DNA from: Bacteroidaceae bacterium
GTDB taxonomy: Bacteria > Bacteroidota > Bacteroidia > Bacteroidales > Bacteroidaceae
Assembly (NCBI GenBank): GCA_017645305.1
Contig: JAGCPD010000007.1
Location: 1-64,000 of the forward strand
Direction: 5' to 3'
DNA length: 64,000 nt
Notes under the pieces: model-generated
Seen by the model: the letters and a program-made list of their open reading frames with translations, nothing else
Databases searched by the model: none
What the model was told of the DNA's origin: nothing
Position numbers and translations under genes: made by a program
In this document: positions 1 to 9,710 of the stretch, one piece after another
How the letters are laid out: every line of letters begins with the position of its first letter
Numbering within the stretch: position 1 is the first letter of the stretch

Positions 1-38
1 CGTACTTGTATTGATACATATGCAGGCCATTTTGGCTG

Positions 39-46
39 CAAAGGTA
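39..46 (-). promoter_or_regulatory. Bacteroidales -7 box firing leftward
   Basis: Read on the minus strand this is TACCTTTG, a match to the TAnnTTTG -7 element. It points out of the window and probably drives a gene beyond the left edge. No convincing -33 TTTG is present at the usual distance. Confidence 0.45.
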
Positions 47-157
47 CAAAATCAAGTCCGTTGACTCCCAAAAATGCTCATAAAAGACTGAATTTCAATT
101 ATTTCAAAGAACGATTAGTCCACTTTAACGGGACAGTAGTGTATATATATTTTATTT

Positions 158-370
158 AAGTTTCGGGAGTTATAAAATGAAGTAAAAGAGGAAGTAAAAT
201 GGGGAGTTAAGCCATCAGGCTGGCTGGACGATAGTTCTGTACGTCACTAACATTGATTTCTTGCTTTTCACTTTTTCACTTAATTCGTTTTGGTTTTCGT
301 TTCTAACGTCCATTTTAACTCCCATGAGCGAAGCGAATTAACTTCCTGTTTTACTTCCACTGTTTAAGAT
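158..370. repeat. Intergenic repeat element A
   Basis: The left part (GGAGTTATAAAATGAAG, then a GGCTGGCTGGA motif) and the right part (AACTCCCATGAGCG, then TTACTTCC) match a second copy at about 24686-24868. The outer ends carry GAAGTAAAA near the left and TTTTACTTCC near the right, so they are partly inverted. Both copies sit just past the 3' end of a minus-strand gene. The function is unknown; a long terminator or a small non-autonomous mobile element would both fit. Confidence 0.5.
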
Positions 371-379
371 AATAAGAGA

Positions 380-736
380 CTATTCTTTCTCGAATTCACC
401 GTAATAAACCGTATCACCTAAGGTGTAGTAGATGGTGTAGGTGCCGTCTGCAAGACTGGTGACATTGGTAGTAAACTGGGAATTGGCAGAAACGTTCTCT
501 ACAGTAGAGATTACCGTATCACCGTCCTCGTCCTTAATGGTTACCGTAATAGTACCGGAATAGGTGCTTACGTTAGTGGTGATAATACCACTTTCAATAC
601 TGGCTGTAATAGGTACGCCTGTACGAGGATGGTTGGTACTTCCTTCTTTTTCTATTCTTAACTCAATTGGGTCTGCAAGAACTGTGCTTGCCGTTAGCAT
701 TGACAACAATGCCGTAAATAAAAACTTTGCATTCAT
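380..736 (-). CDS. DUF3244 small secreted protein
   Basis: This 118-residue protein has a cleavable signal peptide (about residues 1-21, ending in VLA) and then a single beta-rich domain with the alternating Thr/Ile/Val strands typical of the Bacteroidetes DUF3244 family. No catalytic residues stand out. The family's function is not known, and a small Ig-like envelope protein is the usual reading. It has its own promoter just upstream and is followed by repeat element A. Assignment rests on overall pattern and length, which fit the family. Confidence 0.75.
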   Translation of the reverse strand: MNAKFLFTALLSMLTASTVLADPIELRIEKEGSTNHPRTGVPITASIESGIITTNVSTYSGTITVTIKDEDGDTVISTVENVSANSQFTTNVTSLADGTYTIYYTLGDTVYYGEFEKE

Positions 737-761
737 GATAGATAAATTTTAGATTCGGCTG

Positions 762-769
762 CAAAGTTA
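762..769 (-). promoter_or_regulatory. -7 box of the DUF3244 gene
   Basis: The minus strand reads TAACTTTG, a full TAnnTTTG match 26 bases upstream of the ATG. The -33 region is only T-rich and not a clear TTTG. Confidence 0.5.
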
Positions 770-902
770 TGACAAAAAAAGATATAACCTGCATTTAGAA
801 GGTTAGTATTTTCGTTTTGCGCATCTGTCTAACTTACAGGTGTTTATGGGAGATTTTGCATTTTCCTTGGGTTAGTATTTTTGAAAACGCTACTTGTTTC
901 TG

Positions 903-2519
903 CTAATAATTGGATATGAATTGCCTGAAAGACAAGCATTCGGCAGTAACATTAAAACGTTTTTTATAATAAACCATTTTTTGTTTTATGGAGCTCTCCT
1001 CTATACTGTATATGTTAGCCAAATCCTTTTGGGAGAAGCCAAGACGCACTAACATGCAGAACTGGTAATCTTTTTCGCGCAGATTGGGATATGAGTCTGT
1101 TATGCGGGTAACAAAGTTGTCACTTGTGGCCTCGAGGAAGTCCTGAATCTCATCCCAGTCTTCGGGGGGAATGGTAATATGCCTGCCATTCTTCTTCTGT
1201 TCTTCAATCTTTTTCCGGAAAAGGTACCGTTCCCTTATCAGGTTCCTCATCATGGATATCTGGCTGTCTTTGTATGCCGACTCTCTTTCATGCTGCTCAC
1301 GTGCAAACTTTTCCTGAAGCAGATGCCGCTCACGTTCGGCCTCCAGCCTATGCTTTGCCCTATACCTTATATTATAATATATAAAGAAACTTATTATTAC
1401 TGCAACAATGAAAAGCATAACAAGGAACCAGTTTATCAGCTTTTTATGGAGGATTACCTTCTCCTGCTGCAATTTCTCCTCCTCCAACTGTATGATATCG
1501 TTGTAATAATTTGCCTTCGCTCTCAACTGTTGTGTGTATATGGCATCCATACAATCATAGGCTGAATCTGAATATAACCGGGATAACGGCTCGTTATGTT
1601 CTTTCGCTGCCAAAGCAGACAGGTCTCTGTATGCCAGATATTTGTGTTTGTCGTCACCCGTTTTAACAATTGCTCCATATAATTCTCTTGCCTGACTGAC
1701 AGAATCGGCATCGGCATAATGGTTTGCCAGACAGGCTGCCAAATTTATGCTCTTGGCGGGAGAGACTCTCCATGCCTCCTTCGCATACCAGAGAGCTTGC
1801 CGGTAGTCTTTCTGTTTGGAATATACTAACGACATGTCCTGCATTATCATGCCTATTATATTGCTGTCATTAAGTGTTGCTGCTTTCTCTAGGGCCATGT
1901 CCAGGTAATAAAGGGCAGAGTCTTCCTTATTGCACAATATATATGCCTTACTAATGTCCTGCATCATAATAATCTGGTTATTCACATTGGGAGAACACTT
2001 TCCGGAATAGATATCCAATGCCTGCCTGCTGTATCCCAATGCCCGGTGGGCATCGGCGTATTTGACTTCATGGCTCAGCCTGTTAAGTGCCAGGTATTGT
2101 GTATAGTATTCCTTGCGCTCCCTCGCATAGCGAATTGCCGTCCGCAGGCAGTCCTCTGCCAGTTTGGTGCTATCAACCATGCTGTAATACAGTCCCATAT
2201 AATACTGGCTGCGGGCATAGAGGGAATCCTCGGGATGCCGGCTGTAGTAGTTGTAGGCTATGCGGAGCAGGGAATCACTGGTAACATCCAGTCCGCTCTT
2301 ATCCTGCGCTATAGAATAGATGAGGGCATAGCGGGCAAGTGTTTCGCCACGCAGGGAATGGCGGTCGATGGTCTGTAATACACGCAAAGCGCTGTCGGGC
2401 TGCTCCTGCATAAGTTGCTCAGCCTGGCGGATTGTCTTTCTGTCCTGCCTGTTGCCCCTACATGCACAGAGGGTAAGGATGACCTGCAATAGCAGAATGG
2501 TCTTGAAGCCTCTACTCAT
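903..2519 (-). CDS. Membrane TPR regulator with C-terminal HTH
   Basis: This 538-residue protein begins with a lipoprotein-type signal (Cys about residue 20 in LCAC). Helical TPR-like repeats fill residues 25-330, followed by one membrane segment (about 360-382), a charged coiled coil (385-440) and a C-terminal LuxR-like helix-turn-helix (about 485-535, with QKDLANIYSIEESSIKQ). Bacteroidetes encode many such TPR/TM/HTH proteins, generally thought to act as membrane-tethered regulators. It lies 93 bp downstream of the OmpA gene on the same strand, so the two could be co-transcribed. Its signal and target genes are unknown. Confidence 0.75.
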   Translation of the reverse strand: MSRGFKTILLLQVILTLCACRGNRQDRKTIRQAEQLMQEQPDSALRVLQTIDRHSLRGETLARYALIYSIAQDKSGLDVTSDSLLRIAYNYYSRHPEDSLYARSQYYMGLYYSMVDSTKLAEDCLRTAIRYARERKEYYTQYLALNRLSHEVKYADAHRALGYSRQALDIYSGKCSPNVNNQIIMMQDISKAYILCNKEDSALYYLDMALEKAATLNDSNIIGMIMQDMSLVYSKQKDYRQALWYAKEAWRVSPAKSINLAACLANHYADADSVSQARELYGAIVKTGDDKHKYLAYRDLSALAAKEHNEPLSRLYSDSAYDCMDAIYTQQLRAKANYYNDIIQLEEEKLQQEKVILHKKLINWFLVMLFIVAVIISFFIYYNIRYRAKHRLEAERERHLLQEKFAREQHERESAYKDSQISMMRNLIRERYLFRKKIEEQKKNGRHITIPPEDWDEIQDFLEATSDNFVTRITDSYPNLREKDYQFCMLVRLGFSQKDLANIYSIEESSIKQKMVYYKKRFNVTAECLSFRQFISNY

Positions 2520-2612
2520 TTTAATAAAACAACAAAGGGAATAACCAAAGCCCCAATCCTCAAAATCGGAGAATGAGAACCGGGGCCCGCTATGTGAAAC
2601 GTCTATTGGTTG

Positions 2613-3776
2613 TTATTTTACGCGATAACGAACTTCCTTGGTACGGAACTTCTTGACGGTCTTGGGATCTTTGGCTGTATAAACTCCATGTCCCGTAATG
2701 ATGGAAACGCGGTTCTTGTCGTTCTCTGGGAATGGCTGTACTGTGTCTCCCTTCCATTCTACGGTCTTAATCATCTTCTCATCTACGCCAGCCTTTACAA
2801 GAGCATTCTTGGTGCTCTGAGCACGCTTCTTGGAGTAGCCCATGTTAATCCTGGGGTTACCGGTTCCCTTGTCGGCATAAGAGGTGATGGTTATTTCACC
2901 GTTCTCTACACCTTTCAGGAACTCTGCCACTTCTGTAATCTGTGCCTGGGTTGCATCTACGCCGTCTTTTCTTATACCAAAGAAAATATGCTTTTCTATG
3001 TCGCGGTCACGCTTAACATCTTCGTAAATGGTCTCGTCAAACCAAGTGGTGTCGGTACGTGTTTCCCATACTTCCGGTTCGGGTTCCGGTTCGGGTTCCT
3101 TTACAACAGGTTTTTTCTTGTAACCGAACTTATAGGCAACACCCAACTGGGCTGTCAGCTGCCAGTCATCGTGGTTGGTAAGCTTGCTGTTATAGCGGTC
3201 GCTGAGGCTGTTTCCGGAAACTTCGAGATTGACACAGAAGTTCTTGGTAATGTTATAATCGAGCATAGCGCCCACGCGGATGTTATGGCTAAAACGGGTA
3301 TCGTTATAGGCAAGGGGCAGTACCTGCTTGGCGGCATAAGCCTCTTCGTTACCCCATGCTGTATTCAGACCAAAACCGGTAATGAGGTATACATTCCACT
3401 TAGAATAGTCTTTCTTGCCAATGAGGGTTACCAGATTGACCATCAAGTCGAGGTTGGTGGTCAGGTATTTGTATTTGTACTTAAAGTTGAGGCCGTTCTC
3501 GTCATACCCTCCCTTGTTCCATATACCGTTCAAGTGTAAACGGGCACCGATAACGGGAGTGAAGAATGCGCCAAAGCTGACGCTGGCGGTAGGCGTGATA
3601 AGCTTAAAATTGTTGTAGTTTTTGCTGAATGTGGTCTGTGCTCCACCCTGAACTCCTACAAACATATAGGGGGCGGGCTTAAAGTTAAGACCGTCATCTG
3701 AAGTGCCTTCTGCCATTGCAGGTGCACAAAGGCCGAGCATGAGAGCTGCTACGGCAAAATACTTACATTTAAACAT
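2613..3776 (-). CDS. OmpA family outer-membrane protein
   Basis: A signal peptide (1-22, AMA) is followed by an N-terminal beta-barrel-like region (about 30-205), a Pro-Glu linker (PEPEPEPE, about 225) and a C-terminal OmpA peptidoglycan-binding domain (about 265-375). The OmpA_C helix reads NMGYSKKRAQSTKNAL and the closing strand DKNRVSII; the canonical versions are NxxLSxxRAxxV and NRRVEI. The 387 residues match Bacteroidetes OmpA-like proteins, which link the outer membrane to peptidoglycan. The upstream promoter has a near-ideal -33/-7 pair. Confidence 0.88.
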   Translation of the reverse strand: MFKCKYFAVAALMLGLCAPAMAEGTSDDGLNFKPAPYMFVGVQGGAQTTFSKNYNNFKLITPTASVSFGAFFTPVIGARLHLNGIWNKGGYDENGLNFKYKYKYLTTNLDLMVNLVTLIGKKDYSKWNVYLITGFGLNTAWGNEEAYAAKQVLPLAYNDTRFSHNIRVGAMLDYNITKNFCVNLEVSGNSLSDRYNSKLTNHDDWQLTAQLGVAYKFGYKKKPVVKEPEPEPEPEVWETRTDTTWFDETIYEDVKRDRDIEKHIFFGIRKDGVDATQAQITEVAEFLKGVENGEITITSYADKGTGNPRINMGYSKKRAQSTKNALVKAGVDEKMIKTVEWKGDTVQPFPENDKNRVSIITGHGVYTAKDPKTVKKFRTKEVRYRVK

Positions 3777-3843
3777 ATAATTTATTTTTAGGTTTTGTTA
3801 TCTTTATCGTTTTCGTTTTGGTTTTCGTTCATTATATGCATTG

Positions 3844-3875
3844 CAAAGTTAATTTATTTTTGAAAAATTGACAAA
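3844..3875 (-). promoter_or_regulatory. Promoter of the OmpA gene (TTTG-N20-TAACTTTG)
   Basis: On the minus strand a TTTG is followed after 20 bases by TAACTTTG (3844-3851). This is the consensus Bacteroidales sigma-70 arrangement. The transcript leader would contain the (GTTTTC/GTTTTG) hexamer tract at about 3811-3829. Confidence 0.65.
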
Positions 3876-3956
3876 TACAAAGGCATTTTTTGTTCTTTTA
3901 ACTATCATATTATGTATAATTTGATGCTTGAGACCATATTTGTCGGTAATTTTTGC

Positions 3957-3964
3957 TATCTTTG
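3957..3964 (+). promoter_or_regulatory. -7 box of the GNAT-parE-coaD run
   Basis: TATCTTTG matches TAnnTTTG and lies 33 bp before the ATG of the acetyltransferase-like gene. It is the only clear promoter before the long co-directional run that follows. The nearest upstream TTTG is 14 bp away, which is shorter than usual. Confidence 0.5.
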
Positions 3965-3997
3965 TCCCCTAAATAAAGGATAAAACAACGTCAGTAG

Positions 3998-5149
3998 ATG
4001 TCAGATATCGTCATTAGTAGCGTTAAGACCCGAAAAGAACTCCGTAAGTTTGCAAGATTCGGGTATGAGTTGTACAAAGGCAATCCTTATGCCGTACCCG
4101 ATTTGTTGGAGGATACACTGGAGACCTTTGACACAAAAAAGAATCCCGCATTCCGTTTTTGTGAGGCGGAGCTGTTTGTGGCCAGGCGTAACGGAAAGAT
4201 TGTGGGACGTGTGGCTGCTATCATCAACCATCGGGCCAATGAAACATGGCAGACCAAACATGTGCGTTTTGGATGGATAGACTTTGTTGACGATATTGAG
4301 GTAACCCGCCTGCTTATGGAGGCTGTGGAGAACTGGGGCAGGCAGCATGGCATGAAACGGTTGGTAGGCCCGCTTGGCTTTACTGACCTTGACCCGGAGG
4401 GTATGCTTGTAGATGGTTTTGACCAGTTGGGAACGGTGTTCTCTATCTATAACTATCCATATTACCCCAAACACATGGAGCGCTTGGGCTTTGAAAAAGA
4501 GCAGGGATGGGTTGAGCGTAAAGTCATGGTTCCCAAGAACGGCCATGAGGCTAACATGCAAAAGTATTTTAAGATTGCACAATTGGTGGAAGCCCGTTAT
4601 GGTTTTAGAATACGACGTTTCAAGAAAAAGAAGGAAATTCTGGACGGGGGCTATATAGAGAAAATCCTGGGAGTGGTAAACCGTGCCTATGCAAAACTAT
4701 ATGAATACAGCGCACTTGACGAACAGCAGATGAAGGCGTATGCCGGTAAATTCCTGATGGCAATAGATCTGCGCTATCTGTCTGTTGTGGAAAATGCTGA
4801 GGGCGAAGTGATAGGAATGGGTATTTGCATCACTAGCCTTAGCCGGGCTGTACAGAAGGCCAAGTCTAAGCTTTTCCCGTTCGGCTGGTATCATGTGGCA
4901 AAGGCTTTGTGGTTTAACAAGCATCCAAGGGTGCTGGATATGTTGCTGGTAGGCGTAGTGCCAGAATATCAGGATAAAGGTGCCAATGCACTTATCTTTG
5001 CCAATGTCATCCCGGAGGCTACAAAGGATGGCTATGAGTGGGCAGAGACACATCCGCAGTTGGAGGACAATCTTGCCAGTCAAACACAGTGGAAAAATCT
5101 GGATTGTATAATCCATAAGCGCAGGGTGGCTTTTGGAAAAAACTTATGA
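3998..5149 (+). CDS. YghO-like GNAT-fold protein
   Basis: The 383-residue protein resembles the Bacteroidetes family annotated as GNAT or YghO-like. A conserved block around residues 120-150 reads GPLGFTDLDPEGMLVDGFD followed by YNYPYYPKHMERLGF. A C-terminal segment near 325-350 (LLVGVVPEYQDKGANALIF) looks like the acetyl-CoA-binding motif A of GNAT enzymes. No signal peptide is present, so it is probably cytoplasmic. The substrate is unknown. It precedes parE by 21 bp and is probably co-transcribed with it. Confidence 0.65.
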   Translation: MSDIVISSVKTRKELRKFARFGYELYKGNPYAVPDLLEDTLETFDTKKNPAFRFCEAELFVARRNGKIVGRVAAIINHRANETWQTKHVRFGWIDFVDDIEVTRLLMEAVENWGRQHGMKRLVGPLGFTDLDPEGMLVDGFDQLGTVFSIYNYPYYPKHMERLGFEKEQGWVERKVMVPKNGHEANMQKYFKIAQLVEARYGFRIRRFKKKKEILDGGYIEKILGVVNRAYAKLYEYSALDEQQMKAYAGKFLMAIDLRYLSVVENAEGEVIGMGICITSLSRAVQKAKSKLFPFGWYHVAKALWFNKHPRVLDMLLVGVVPEYQDKGANALIFANVIPEATKDGYEWAETHPQLEDNLASQTQWKNLDCIIHKRRVAFGKNL

Positions 5150-5150
5150 C

Positions 5151-5164
5151 AATTGATAATTGAT
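5151..5164 (+). repeat. Two 7-bp units (AATTGAT)
   Basis: Two exact tandem copies of AATTGAT start one base after the GNAT stop codon and end just before the GTG start of parE. Alone this would be trivial. It is listed because longer 7-bp arrays recur in many intergenic gaps of this window. Confidence 0.4.
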
Positions 5165-5170
5165 AAATAA

Positions 5171-7195
5171 GTGGAAGAAATAACACAAGATAGTGTAGCG
5201 GAAAAGGTGAATTATGATGAAGAAAACATTCGTCACCTTTCTGACATGGAACATGTAAGACTTCGTCCTGGTATGTATATTGGCCGTCTTGGTGACGGCT
5301 CGCAGGCAGAGGATGGCATTTATGTGTTGCTGAAAGAGGTTATCGACAACAGCATTGACGAGTTTAAGATGAACGCAGGCAAACGCATCGAGGTAACGGT
5401 TGAGGAGAATCTGCGTTGCTCCATTCGCGACTATGGCCGGGGCATTCCTTTGGGCAAATTGGTAGAAGCTGTTTCGATGCTCAATACTGGAGGAAAGTAT
5501 GACAGCAAAGCGTTCAAGAAGAGTGTGGGTTTGAACGGTGTGGGCCTGAAAGCTGTAAATGCTTTGAGCAGTCACTTTGAGGCACATTCCTATAGGGACG
5601 GTCAGGTTCGCAGGGCTGTTTTTGAAAAGGGACACATCATAAGAGATACTACAGAAGCAACAGCAGATGAGGATGGAACATATATCTTCTTTGAGCCCGA
5701 TGCTACCTTGTTCAAGCATTATCAGTTCCGTGGTGAGCATATAGAGGTAATGCTCCGCAATTATACCTACCTTAACACCGGCCTTACCATTATGTTTAAC
5801 GGAAGGCGTATCCTTTCACGCGAGGGACTTTCTGACCTGTTGAAGGACCGTATGGACTATGATGCATTATACCCCATCGTTCATCTGAGAGGGGAGGATA
5901 TAGAGATAGCTTTTACGCACTGCAAGCAGAACGGAGAGGAATACTACTCTTTTGTGAACGGACAGCATACCACCTTGGGAGGAACGCATCAGGCAGCTTT
6001 CAAGAAATACATAGCAGAAGTTATTAAAGACTATAGCGGAAAGAACTATGAATACGGTGATATCCGCAATGGTATGGTGGCTGCCATTAGCATAAATATT
6101 CAGGAACCTGTTTTCGAAAGCCAGACAAAGGTGAAACTGGGCTCTCTTTCTACGGCACCAGAGGGTGGAATTAGCATCGATAAGTTCATCGGTGATTTTG
6201 TCAAGGAGCAGGTTGACAATTATTTGCACAAGAACACGGATATAGCAGATATTATCCTGCAGAAAATTGTTGAAAGCGAACGCGAACGTAAGGCAATGGC
6301 CGGTGTTGCCAAGAAGGCCAGGGAGATGAGTAAGAAAGCCAATCTGCATAACCGTAAATTGCGTGACTGCAGAATTCATCTCTCTGATGCAAAGGGAACA
6401 CAGCAAGAAGACTCCTGTATATTTATTACCGAGGGCGATTCTGCCAGCGGAAGTATCACCAAGAGCAGGGATGTCAATACACAGGCAGTGTTCTCGTTGA
6501 GGGGAAAACCGCTCAACTGTTTTGGCATGACCAAGAAAGTGGTTTATGAGAACGAAGAGTTCAATCTGCTGCAGGCAGCGCTGAACATCGAGGACGGACT
6601 GGACGGACTGCGATACAACAAGGTGATAGTAGCTACCGATGCCGATGTGGATGGTATGCACATCCGCCTGCTGATGATAACCTTCTTCCTGCAGTTCTTC
6701 CCCGATCTTATCAAGAAAGGTCATGTATATATCTTACAGACACCTCTGTTCCGTGTAAGAGGCAGAAAGACGAAAATCGGTAAACAGAAACTGAAGGCAA
6801 TAGAGGCAGAGATGGCTGCCCGTGAGGATAATACCGAAAATGAGGAGAGCGACAAGAAACGGCCTCGGCATTTAAGCCTTACGCAGGATTTTGTTACCCA
6901 GTATTGTTATACAGAGGAAGAAAGGCTGCAGGCCATAGATGATTTGGGGCCGGATCCTGAGATTACCAGGTTTAAAGGTCTTGGGGAAATCAGTCCTGAT
7001 GAGTTCCGCAACTTCATCGGACAAGACATCCGTTTGGAGCAGGTAACGCTGAACAAGAGTGACCAGGTGGCAGAAATGCTGGAGTACTATATGGGGAAAA
7101 ATACCATGGACAGGCAGAACTTTATCATTGACAATCTGGTAATAGAGGAAGATTTGGCAGAAGAGGAGGAAGAAGAGCATGAATACACAAATTAA
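5171..7195 (+). CDS. parE: DNA topoisomerase IV subunit B
   Basis: A GHKL ATPase domain is visible: [10 protein letters not shown] near residue 56, the GRGIP loop near 90, and [14 protein letters not shown] near 120. A transducer domain follows, then a TOPRIM domain with ITEGDSASG (about 419-427) and DADVDGMHI (about 490-498). The 674-residue length and N-terminus match the Bacteroidetes ParE type rather than GyrB, which usually has extra C-terminal sequence. The start is a GTG, because the first in-frame ATG lies inside the conserved [17 protein letters not shown] region. With ParC it would decatenate chromosomes. Its end overlaps coaD. Confidence 0.9.
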   Translation: MEEITQDSVAEKVNYDEENIRHLSDMEHVRLRPGMYIGRLGDGSQAEDGIYVLLKEVIDNSIDEFKMNAGKRIEVTVEENLRCSIRDYGRGIPLGKLVEAVSMLNTGGKYDSKAFKKSVGLNGVGLKAVNALSSHFEAHSYRDGQVRRAVFEKGHIIRDTTEATADEDGTYIFFEPDATLFKHYQFRGEHIEVMLRNYTYLNTGLTIMFNGRRILSREGLSDLLKDRMDYDALYPIVHLRGEDIEIAFTHCKQNGEEYYSFVNGQHTTLGGTHQAAFKKYIAEVIKDYSGKNYEYGDIRNGMVAAISINIQEPVFESQTKVKLGSLSTAPEGGISIDKFIGDFVKEQVDNYLHKNTDIADIILQKIVESERERKAMAGVAKKAREMSKKANLHNRKLRDCRIHLSDAKGTQQEDSCIFITEGDSASGSITKSRDVNTQAVFSLRGKPLNCFGMTKKVVYENEEFNLLQAALNIEDGLDGLRYNKVIVATDADVDGMHIRLLMITFFLQFFPDLIKKGHVYILQTPLFRVRGRKTKIGKQKLKAIEAEMAAREDNTENEESDKKRPRHLSLTQDFVTQYCYTEEERLQAIDDLGPDPEITRFKGLGEISPDEFRNFIGQDIRLEQVTLNKSDQVAEMLEYYMGKNTMDRQNFIIDNLVIEEDLAEEEEEEHEYTN

Positions 7196-7655
7196 GAAGA
7201 TTCTTTTCCCTGGCTCTTTTGATCCCTTTACAAAGGGACATGCCGATTTGGTAGAACGTGCCCTCCCACTCTTTGATCAGGTGGTTATAGCCATAGGTTA
7301 TAATGAGCACAAGCCAGGGTGGATACCAATAAAGGAGAGGATTGATGCCTTGAAGGCTTTATATGCCAGCGAGCCTAAGGTGACGGTAGAGAGTTATTCC
7401 TGCCTTACCATAGACTTTGCCAGACAGTGTGGCGCCATAGCCATTTTGCGTGGTGTCCGTACAGTAGCGGATTATGAATATGAGAGACAGCTGGCCGATG
7501 TAAACAGGCAGCTCTCAGGTATTGAGACTCTATTGCTCTTTGCCAATCCACAGTACAGTTCGGTCAGCAGCAGTATGGTACGTGAACTGGCTCATTTTGG
7601 AAAGGAGGTCCTGCCCTTGTTGCCAGTAGGGCTATATTATTCAAGTGTAAAATAA
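7179..7655 (+). CDS. coaD: Phosphopantetheine adenylyltransferase
   Basis: This 158-residue protein shows the [14 protein letters not shown] nucleotidyltransferase motif (about 11-24), [14 protein letters not shown] (about 86-100) and the C-terminal VSSSMVREL motif (about 128-136). All are diagnostic of CoaD, which transfers AMP to 4'-phosphopantetheine in coenzyme A synthesis. The ATG overlaps the end of parE by 17 bp in another frame, implying translational coupling. The S41 protease gene starts 16 bp after its stop. Confidence 0.95.
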   Translation: MNTQIKKILFPGSFDPFTKGHADLVERALPLFDQVVIAIGYNEHKPGWIPIKERIDALKALYASEPKVTVESYSCLTIDFARQCGAIAILRGVRTVADYEYERQLADVNRQLSGIETLLLFANPQYSSVSSSMVRELAHFGKEVLPLLPVGLYYSSVK

Positions 7656-7671
7656 GAAAGAAGATAAAAAA

Positions 7672-9264
7672 ATGAAAAGAATATTTTGGGGTTTGTTAGC
7701 ATTCTTTGTGGTATGCACATCACGTGCCCAGTTCTTCAATAACAACCGTCCTGCCGAACAGAATGACTTACAGCAGAATATCCAGAAGCTGGTGATGGCC
7801 AGTGTTATGATAAACAATGCCTATGTGGATAGCATAGATACAAAGAAGATGGTGGAAGATGCCATTAACGGCATTCTTTCCAAGTTAGACCCCCATTCGG
7901 TTTATACCAATGCTTCTGATACCAAGAAATTTACGGAACCCTTGTCAGGTAGTTTTGAGGGCATCGGTGTTCAGTTCAACATGCTGGATGATACGCTGCT
8001 TGTCATACAACCCGTTCCCAAAGGTCCCAGTGAGAGGGTGGGTATCTTGGCCGGAGACCGTATTGTTAGCGTGGCAGATACGGCTATTGCAGGAGTAAAA
8101 ATGAGCAGGGATGAAATTATGCATCGTCTGCGTGGGCCCAAAGGAACCATTGCACATCTTGGAGTGGTGAGACGGGGTATCAAGGATATACTGTATTTTG
8201 ATGTAAAACGTGATAAGATTCCCGTTAATTCCGTTGATGCAGCCTATATGGTCACGCCCAAGATAGGTCTGATACGCTTTAACAGTTTTGCACAGACTAC
8301 ACATCAGGAGGTAGTAGAGGCTATCAAGAAACTCAAGGGACTTGGCATGGAAGACCTGATTATTGACCTGCAACAGAATGGCGGCGGATTCCTGCAGGCT
8401 GCTGCCGACATTGCCAGCGAATTTCTGCCAGAGGGCGATATGATTGTATATACACGGGGACGGAGCGTTCCCAGCCAGGAATTGCGCAGTACTGGTAACG
8501 GTATTTTCTTGCAGGGAAAAGTTGTTTGTCTGGTAGATGAAAGCAGTGCTTCGTCTGCGGAAATCCTTTCTGGCGCAATTCAGGATCAGGACCGTGGCAT
8601 TGTGGTGGGTAGGCGCACCTTCGGAAAAGGTCTTGTTCAGCGCCCCATAGATTTGCCTGATGGCAGTATGATTCGTCTGACCGTCTCAAAGTATTATACA
8701 CCCAGCGGCAGATGTATTCAGAAGCCTTACGAGAAAGGTGATCGCTTGAGCTATGCCAAGGATTTTATTAACCGGTATAACAACGGAGAGTTGACGAATG
8801 CCGATAGTATTCACTTCCCGGACTCTTTGCGTTATAAGACTTTGCGCGAGAAGCGTACCGTCTATGGTGGCGGCGGTATCATGCCCGACTACTTCGTACC
8901 TCTGGATACCCTGAAGTATAGCAAGTGCTACAGGGAGCTTTTTGCGAAGAACCTGGTTCTAAATGCCAATCTCAAGTACATGGACAAGAACCGTAAGAAA
9001 CTTACAAAACAATATCCGACTTTTGAAAAGTATAAGGCTACTTTCCAGGTTCCGCAGGAAATTATTGACGGAATCTTTGCAGAAGGTGAAAAACAGGATA
9101 TCAAACCCAAGGATGATGAGGATAAGGCCAAGGCTACAGAGAATATGTGCACGACACTGAAGGCGCTTATAGCCCGCGACCTTTGGGATATGAGTGAGTA
9201 TTTCAATATTATCTACGAGAACGACGAGGTTTTAAAGAAGGCTGTTGAGTTGCTGGAGAAATAA
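7672..9264 (+). CDS. S41 C-terminal processing peptidase
   Basis: A signal peptide (1-19, SRA) precedes a CTP N-terminal helix region, a PDZ domain (about 85-180) and an S41 catalytic domain (about 195-350). The DESSASSAE segment (289-297) supplies the catalytic Ser and RTFGKG supplies Lys319, giving the Ser-Lys pair of tail-specific proteases. A 180-residue C-terminal region follows, which is usual in Bacteroidetes members. It would act in the periplasm. The gene sits between coaD and ybeY in a conserved-looking housekeeping run. Confidence 0.9.
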   Translation: MKRIFWGLLAFFVVCTSRAQFFNNNRPAEQNDLQQNIQKLVMASVMINNAYVDSIDTKKMVEDAINGILSKLDPHSVYTNASDTKKFTEPLSGSFEGIGVQFNMLDDTLLVIQPVPKGPSERVGILAGDRIVSVADTAIAGVKMSRDEIMHRLRGPKGTIAHLGVVRRGIKDILYFDVKRDKIPVNSVDAAYMVTPKIGLIRFNSFAQTTHQEVVEAIKKLKGLGMEDLIIDLQQNGGGFLQAAADIASEFLPEGDMIVYTRGRSVPSQELRSTGNGIFLQGKVVCLVDESSASSAEILSGAIQDQDRGIVVGRRTFGKGLVQRPIDLPDGSMIRLTVSKYYTPSGRCIQKPYEKGDRLSYAKDFINRYNNGELTNADSIHFPDSLRYKTLREKRTVYGGGGIMPDYFVPLDTLKYSKCYRELFAKNLVLNANLKYMDKNRKKLTKQYPTFEKYKATFQVPQEIIDGIFAEGEKQDIKPKDDEDKAKATENMCTTLKALIARDLWDMSEYFNIIYENDEVLKKAVELLEK

Positions 9265-9287
9265 GCAAAAGTTCCCTTTTACGCACT

Positions 9288-9710
9288 ATGATATCATACA
9301 ACGTGGTGAATACTAAAATGCCGCCCATTAACCGGCAAATGGTTTCTGAATGGGTCCGACAGGTAGCAGCTACGTATCAGCGTCATATAGGGGATGTTAA
9401 TTTCATCTTTGTAGATGATGAGGAAATACTCCGCATAAACAGGGAGTTCATAGGACATGACTATTATACAGACCACATAGGCTTTGATTACAGTTTGGGC
9501 ACTACAATATCAGGTGATATATACATAGGTGTAGATACGGTTCGCACGAATAGTGAGCAGATAAGGTGTGATTATATTGAGGAATTGCACAGGGTTATCA
9601 TTCATGGCGTGCTGCATCTTTGTGGTATTGATGATAAAGCTCCCGGAGAACGTGCCATTATGGAAGCTGCAGAGGACAAAGCATTAGAATTATGGAAGAA
9701 TTCGATATAA
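9288..9710 (+). CDS. ybeY: Endoribonuclease YbeY
   Basis: This 140-residue metalloprotein-like RNase functions in 16S rRNA 3'-end processing and ribosome quality control. The metal motif is [12 protein letters not shown] (106-117). The canonical third ligand His is replaced by Asp-Asp, a form I recall as normal for Bacteroidetes YbeY. Preceding conserved segments are [13 protein letters not shown] and DISGDI-like GDIYIG. The start lies 23 bp after the protease gene. The 3' end overlaps ruvB by 19 bp, so translation is likely coupled. Confidence 0.9.
   Translation: MISYNVVNTKMPPINRQMVSEWVRQVAATYQRHIGDVNFIFVDDEEILRINREFIGHDYYTDHIGFDYSLGTTISGDIYIGVDTVRTNSEQIRCDYIEELHRVIIHGVLHLCGIDDKAPGERAIMEAAEDKALELWKNSI

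Larger units (their letters stand above)
1..379. other. Intergenic region at the left edge
   Basis: No gene could be supported here. A minus-strand promoter lies at 39-46 and a repeat element occupies about 158-370; both have their own entries. The stretch 50-150 shows nothing recognisable. Any gene driven leftward from the promoter lies outside the window. Confidence 0.6.

Noticed and set aside
2610..3539. 309-codon frame opposite the OmpA gene
   Set aside because: The OmpA reading has a signal peptide and recognisable domains; the opposite frame has neither.
5867..6724. 285-codon frame opposite parE
   Set aside because: The parE motifs on the plus strand are unambiguous.
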